Assembly: GCF_045629565.1 (NCBI RefSeq)
Contig: NZ_JAZQRL010000104.1
Span: 62,001-126,000 of the forward strand
Length of the DNA stretch: 64,000 bases
Direction: 5' to 3'
Source of the DNA: Arcticibacter sp045629565
GTDB taxonomy: Bacteria > Bacteroidota > Bacteroidia > Sphingobacteriales > Sphingobacteriaceae
A model generated the notes under the pieces. The model searched no databases and had not been told where the DNA came from. It saw only the letters and a program-made list of their open reading frames with translations. Both the position numbers and the translations under genes were made by a program. Numbering within the stretch: the first letter of the stretch is position 1; each line of letters begins with the position of its first letter. Positions 61,010 through 64,000 of this stretch are shown one piece after another.

Positions 61010-61834
61010 TTAGTCAACCTCATTAAGCAATAAATCACGTTTTTTACTTTCCAGATTGTGCTGTACGGCTCGGGATAGTTCGGGGAAGAAATTCAGGCTG
61101 GTTAATGATTCAAGATGATCGATTGTGGTGAGGTAATCTTGAAGCTTTTTGGATTGCGGATTTTGAGGAAAGAGGAACGCGACAGCCTTTAGCGTACCGG
61201 TATACCCCTTACGAAACGCCAGGATACGGTAAAAACCAGTGGGAACGGCGACACCGGAAGCGAGTCTACGCGGATTTTTATCGAAAACAGGACCAGTAAT
61301 CACAAAGAGGTCGTGTACTTCCTTATTAGGGGTGTCGTCCTGTGACAGACTTTCTCTTTCGAGCTTTTCCAAACTTGCCCAAAGTCCCTGATTCAGCGCT
61401 GGGCTTTGCGGACATATATTGGTCATCAGATAGGTCTCAAGCTGCCCCAGCTGTCCGTATTGCGATAAGATAGTCGCGTTAGGAGCCATGTGGCCCCTGT
61501 CGTAGCCTGATCTGTTGAACGCATCATGGTCCACCCTGCTTTCCGTACGGTAATCTGTCAGGAAGCGGAAAGGCCTTTCCCAGTTGACGTACTTAAACTC
61601 TCCCTTCATATTCCCCAACCGGTATGCCACCCAAAGAGGATTTTTCAGTTGTTCATCATAACAAGAGATATAAGCAGCATTGATGAGTACCTTCACCTGG
61701 TCATCGGGAGCTAAGCTTTCTTTTACCGGAAGGCCTCCGTGCGTCAGCAGGCCTATTTTAGACAGGTCGCCTATCTGCGCATAGCAAACGATCTCAAGAC
61801 AGAAAGAGGCAATAAACAGAACAATCTTTTTCAT
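61010..61834 (-). CDS. secreted DNA/RNA non-specific endonuclease
   Basis: A 274-residue protein with signal peptide MKKIVLFIASFCLEIVCYAQ. The bba-Me (NUC1) active site is clear: RSGYDRGHMAPNATI with catalytic His in DRGH (about residue 116), then NICPQSPALNQGLWASLE with the conserved Asn ligand for the metal (about 140-158). It degrades DNA and RNA outside the cytoplasm, with Mg2+. No immunity or secretion gene is adjacent. It sits 36 bases after the PAS-protein stop on the same strand. Confidence 0.93.
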   Translation of the reverse strand: MKKIVLFIASFCLEIVCYAQIGDLSKIGLLTHGGLPVKESLAPDDQVKVLINAAYISCYDEQLKNPLWVAYRLGNMKGEFKYVNWERPFRFLTDYRTESRVDHDAFNRSGYDRGHMAPNATILSQYGQLGQLETYLMTNICPQSPALNQGLWASLEKLERESLSQDDTPNKEVHDLFVITGPVFDKNPRRLASGVAVPTGFYRILAFRKGYTGTLKAVAFLFPQNPQSKKLQDYLTTIDHLESLTSLNFFPELSRAVQHNLESKKRDLLLNEVD

Positions 61835-61870
61835 GGTATCAAAGGCGCGAAGATACCAATATTAACTAAT

Positions 61871-62545
61871 TCAGCCTTGTTGGCTACCCAACTGAGTATT
61901 TGCTTTAGTGACAATATTTTTAACCACCGTATCGAGTTGATTCGCTGATTCTTTTAACATGGAGAGTAACTCTTTGAAATCTTCAGTGGCCTCAGCTTGT
62001 TCAAGCAAAACAACTAAGCCGAGCACATTTGCCAATGGAGCACGCACCAGGTGTGATTGGTCCGAAGCGACTTCCCTGAGTGTCTCGTCCTTCTGCAGAA
62101 TTTCCCTTTCTGCAAGCTTCTTTTGTAATCGAAGCTCATCCTCAAACTTCTTTCTGTCGACTACCTTAAATATAGCTGCATGAACCAGCATATTCTCATC
62201 ATGGCCAGCACTCACGATCACTTTTGCACTAAGCAAGCATTGAAAACTCTCACTTGCCGTTTCGATCTTAAGATTAATTTCCCTTACCTCCTTATGCATT
62301 TTAAGAAGGGGATATATGAAGAGCTGAAAATATAATTGGCTACCCTTTTCGAGTAGATCTGAAAAAGTCAGTCCATCTGTCTGAGCGTCTTCCAGGCCGG
62401 TCCACATGCAGAAGGTTTTGTTCAAATGGTGAAGCTTCCCAGATAGATCAAAAGTGATCAACCCACATGCAGCATGGTCATAGAGCATGGCAAAATCGAA
62501 CGCCTGGTTATTCAGATCGTGTTTCATATCATCAGAACCCATCAT
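61871..62545 (-). CDS. PAS protein with DHp-type histidine-kinase dimerisation helix and no ATPase domain
   Basis: A protein of up to 224 residues, part of the RsbQ-like operon. A PAS domain (about 16-130, DFAMLYDHAACGLITFDLSGKLHHLNKTFCMWTGL) is followed by a coiled coil (about 131-160, RKKFEDELRLQKKLAEREIL) and a DHp-like helix pair. That pair carries SHLVRAPLANVLGL (His165 within HxxRxP) and LLSMLKESANQLDTVVKNIV. No N-, G- or F-box follows: the frame ends normally and the nuclease gene begins 36 bases later. Start options are 62545 (overlapping the hydrolase stop) or 62527. The PAS-coiled-coil layout copies RsbP of Bacillus, but its PP2C phosphatase is replaced by a kinase dimerisation domain. 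Direct control by the neighbouring hydrolase is inferred. Confidence 0.8.
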   Translation of the reverse strand: MMGSDDMKHDLNNQAFDFAMLYDHAACGLITFDLSGKLHHLNKTFCMWTGLEDAQTDGLTFSDLLEKGSQLYFQLFIYPLLKMHKEVREINLKIETASESFQCLLSAKVIVSAGHDENMLVHAAIFKVVDRKKFEDELRLQKKLAEREILQKDETLREVASDQSHLVRAPLANVLGLVVLLEQAEATEDFKELLSMLKESANQLDTVVKNIVTKANTQLGSQQG

Positions 62546-63338
62546 TCTTTACATAAGAGCTGATGGCACGAATTGTTTCGTCGGGATGACTCATATGGGG
62601 ACAATGCCCCGTGGCGCTAAGTATTACCAGGGTATTGTTAGCCGTATTCGCCTGAATATAATGCCCCACTTCTATCGGAGCAAGCATATCGGATGAACAT
62701 TGCAACGTGAGACTTGGAGTCTTAAGCAACTTCAAGTCAGCTCTGTTATCGGATAGAAATGTCACGCGTGCAAACTTGCGTGCTATATCAGGATCAGTAG
62801 CACAAAAGTTGGCAGTCAGTTCTTCGCCCAGCTCCGGCCTTTCCGGGTTTCCCATAATGAGCGGTGCCATACTACTTGACCAGCCGAGGTAGTTGCTATC
62901 CATTACGTCAAATAATGCTTCAAGATCAGTCCTTTCCATGCCTCCGTTATACGATTCATCAATCATATAGCAGGGCGAAGGGGCTACAAATATCAGGCTA
63001 TTAAAATAGTCGGGACTGGTTATAGCTGCTTTCAGCCCAATCATACAAGCGACCGAATGGCCAATGAAGATAACATCTTTAAGATGGAGTGTCTCGAGGA
63101 TCTCAAGAAGATCCAAAGCGTAACCGTCCAGACTACCGTATCTTTCGGAATCATAGGCGGCTAGGTCAGACTGTCCTGAGCCCACAAAATCAAACACGAT
63201 AACTTTGTAGCTATGCTCAAACGCCTTTATGATATATTCCCATACATTCTGGTCGCATCCAAAGCCATGGGCGAAAATCATGACTTGCTTCCCTGTACCC
63301 CTTTCTCTGACGTTGTTCCTCTTTAAGACGTCTCCCAT
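62532..63338 (-). CDS. rsbQ: RsbQ-like alpha/beta hydrolase, signalling type
   Basis: A 268-residue cytoplasmic protein. Start ATG at 63336-63338 aligns with the start of Bacillus RsbQ. Shared blocks are LKRNNVRERGTGKQVMIFAHGFGCDQNVW, VGSGQSDLAAYD, FIGHSVACMIGLKAA, APSPCY, the acidic CSSD and GHCPHMSHPDETI. The triad is Ser95 (GHSVA), Asp217 and His245, matching Ser96/Asp219/His247 of RsbQ. RsbQ-type hydrolases bind and turn over a small hydrophobic ligand and activate a PAS-containing partner; the partner here is the overlapping PAS-DHp gene. The ligand is unknown. D14/KAI2-type receptors of plants belong to the same clan. Confidence 0.93.
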   Translation of the reverse strand: MGDVLKRNNVRERGTGKQVMIFAHGFGCDQNVWEYIIKAFEHSYKVIVFDFVGSGQSDLAAYDSERYGSLDGYALDLLEILETLHLKDVIFIGHSVACMIGLKAAITSPDYFNSLIFVAPSPCYMIDESYNGGMERTDLEALFDVMDSNYLGWSSSMAPLIMGNPERPELGEELTANFCATDPDIARKFARVTFLSDNRADLKLLKTPSLTLQCSSDMLAPIEVGHYIQANTANNTLVILSATGHCPHMSHPDETIRAISSYVKNDGF

Positions 63339-63466
63339 TCTCAATTGTTGCTTGCTCTTTTGCTGCAAAGGTACGAGATTGGTCTAAGATTACCGAACTT
63401 CTGCCTTTCACAGCGGCGAAGGCCTATTGCGGATACAGCGTTTACCGCCACTTCAATATTCCCTCA

Positions 63467-63733
63467 TTATCCGGAATAGAGCCTGTTATGCGCATTGATA
63501 GCCTTGCCGATGGCGTCTGCACATTCTTGAGACAAACTTCCCTCAGTCCACGCCCAGCTGTCCTGACCCGACAATCGAAGTTTGCCGACTTCTTTACCGC
63601 CTCGCCTGACCTGATAAGTCTGTCCCTGCATTGGAGCAATATCATATCCTTGAAACCGGGAATCAGTATCCGGATCACAGGCTATTTCTATGGTTATTCC
63701 AAACTCTTTGGTTTTTAGTTCATCATTTTCCAT
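63467..63733 (-). CDS. small conserved-looking hypothetical protein
   Basis: An 88-residue protein with no signal peptide or membrane segment, sequence MENDELKTKEFGITIEIACD and then a beta-rich, charged region with IAPMQGQTYQVRRGGKEVGKLRLSGQDSW and a C-terminal helix (ECADAIGKAINAHN). I do not recognise the family. The alternative frame across the same bases lacks a coherent pattern. It is followed (leftwards) by the RsbQ-like gene 129 bases away; whether the two are co-transcribed is not clear. Confidence 0.6.
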   Translation of the reverse strand: MENDELKTKEFGITIEIACDPDTDSRFQGYDIAPMQGQTYQVRRGGKEVGKLRLSGQDSWAWTEGSLSQECADAIGKAINAHNRLYSG

Positions 63734-63815
63734 GGATAATTAACTGTTTACTAGCGGATAATGTTTTCAAAAGCTAACAAAAACAAGCAGCTTCAAAGCC
63801 TCCGAACAGCTACGA

Positions 63816-64000
63816 CTAATATCCATAGGTGTTTGGCAGGTAGGAAATCTTCTTGCTGAGATCAACCAGAAAACCATTAACCACTGCATAAGCCGGCTTT
63901 CCACCAGAAGCAGCAAGAACGAAGTTAGGATACTGATACAATGCAATCGGGCGCGAGCTTACGGAAATTCCATTCATCAGATTCAGAAGACGGTTGCGTA
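63816..64000 (-). CDS. C-terminal fragment of an unrecognised protein
   Basis: The last 60 codons of a gene that enters from the right edge; the stop TAG is at 63816-63818 on the minus strand. The frame reads RNRLLNLMNGISVSSRPIAL followed by YQYPNFVLAASGGKPAYAVV and NGFLVDLSKKISYLPNTYGY. The whole segment is open and hydrophobic-polar alternating, so it is likely real, but no family can be named. The NGFLVD stretch has a faint plug-domain look; this is not sufficient for a call. Confidence 0.55.
   Translation of the reverse strand, partial: RNRLLNLMNGISVSSRPIALYQYPNFVLAASGGKPAYAVVNGFLVDLSKKISYLPNTYGY

Noticed and set aside
63442..63678. An overlapping minus-strand frame in the small hypothetical gene at 63467-63733
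   Set aside because: The alternative frame has Arg/Cys-rich random composition; the 88-residue frame has a better start and pattern.
1..64000. tRNA, rRNA, IS elements, prophage, toxin-antitoxin modules
   Set aside because: None was recognised on either strand by eye; a tRNA or covariance-model scan could still find short RNA genes.

Overview
The window looks like a piece of chromosome from a Bacteroidota bacterium, most likely a Sphingobacteriaceae-type soil or plant-associated organism. The reasons are three SusC/RagA- or TonB-linked outer-membrane systems with SusD lipoproteins, an ECF sigma/FecR pair, a one-protein hybrid two-component regulator, lipobox lipoproteins in almost every operon, and few Shine-Dalgarno sequences. 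Several promoters contain the Bacteroidota -7 element TAnnTTTG. No rRNA, tRNA, CRISPR array, insertion sequence or phage gene was seen. Both edges cut genes.

Layout. 1-6.5 kb (minus strand): a probable iron/siderophore uptake operon made of a TonB-dependent receptor, a DUF4374 surface lipoprotein, a PepSY membrane protein, a DUF4198 protein and a small lipoprotein. 6.7-24.6 kb (minus strand): a polysaccharide utilisation locus (PUL) in one co-directional run, comprising a hybrid two-component regulator, GH95, a six-hairpin glycosidase-like protein, GH28, ECF sigma, FecR, SusC with an STN domain, and SusD. It ends in a clear terminator. Its enzymes suggest a pectic glycan carrying L-fucose or L-galactose. 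24.7-28.1 kb (plus): a copper-type module with a Cys/His/Met-rich small protein, a two-domain YtkA/FixH-like lipoprotein and an OprC/NosA-like receptor that keeps the CxxxM and HxM copper residues. 28-36 kb: an esterase, sensor kinases, a YghA-like dehydrogenase with a Tat-like leader, an apparently inactive rhomboid, a decayed kinase fragment and a response regulator. 36.3 kb: a long intergenic quasi-palindrome. 36.5-40.2 kb: gapN, fabF and an Hsp20 gene behind a sigma-54-like promoter. 40.2-45 kb: a second SusC/SusD pair without enzymes. 45-50 kb: small lipoproteins, a FimB/Mfa2-like lipoprotein, an MFS exporter, a LamG-like protein, a ClbS/DfsB protein and an NlpC/P60 peptidase. 50.3-57.8 kb (plus): a repeat-containing periplasmic protein translationally overlapping a LytS-type kinase, a LytTR regulator, then a PL1 pectate lyase and a large outer-membrane barrel protein. 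57.9-59.7 kb: an AraC regulator and a short-chain dehydrogenase with matching operator-like repeats. 59.7-64 kb: a uracil-DNA glycosylase-like protein, a DUF421 protein, a secreted nuclease, and an RsbQ-like hydrolase overlapping a PAS protein that has a histidine-kinase dimerisation helix but no ATPase domain.

The recurring themes are plant cell-wall pectin breakdown (GH28, PL1, GH95, esterase), TonB-dependent uptake of glycans, iron and copper, and a high density of signalling proteins. The most unusual elements are the RsbQ/PAS/DHp pair, the repeat protein/LytS/LytTR unit, the OprC-like copper module, the 36.3-kb quasi-palindrome and the AraC operator pattern. All functional calls rest on reading motifs by eye; no database search was run.
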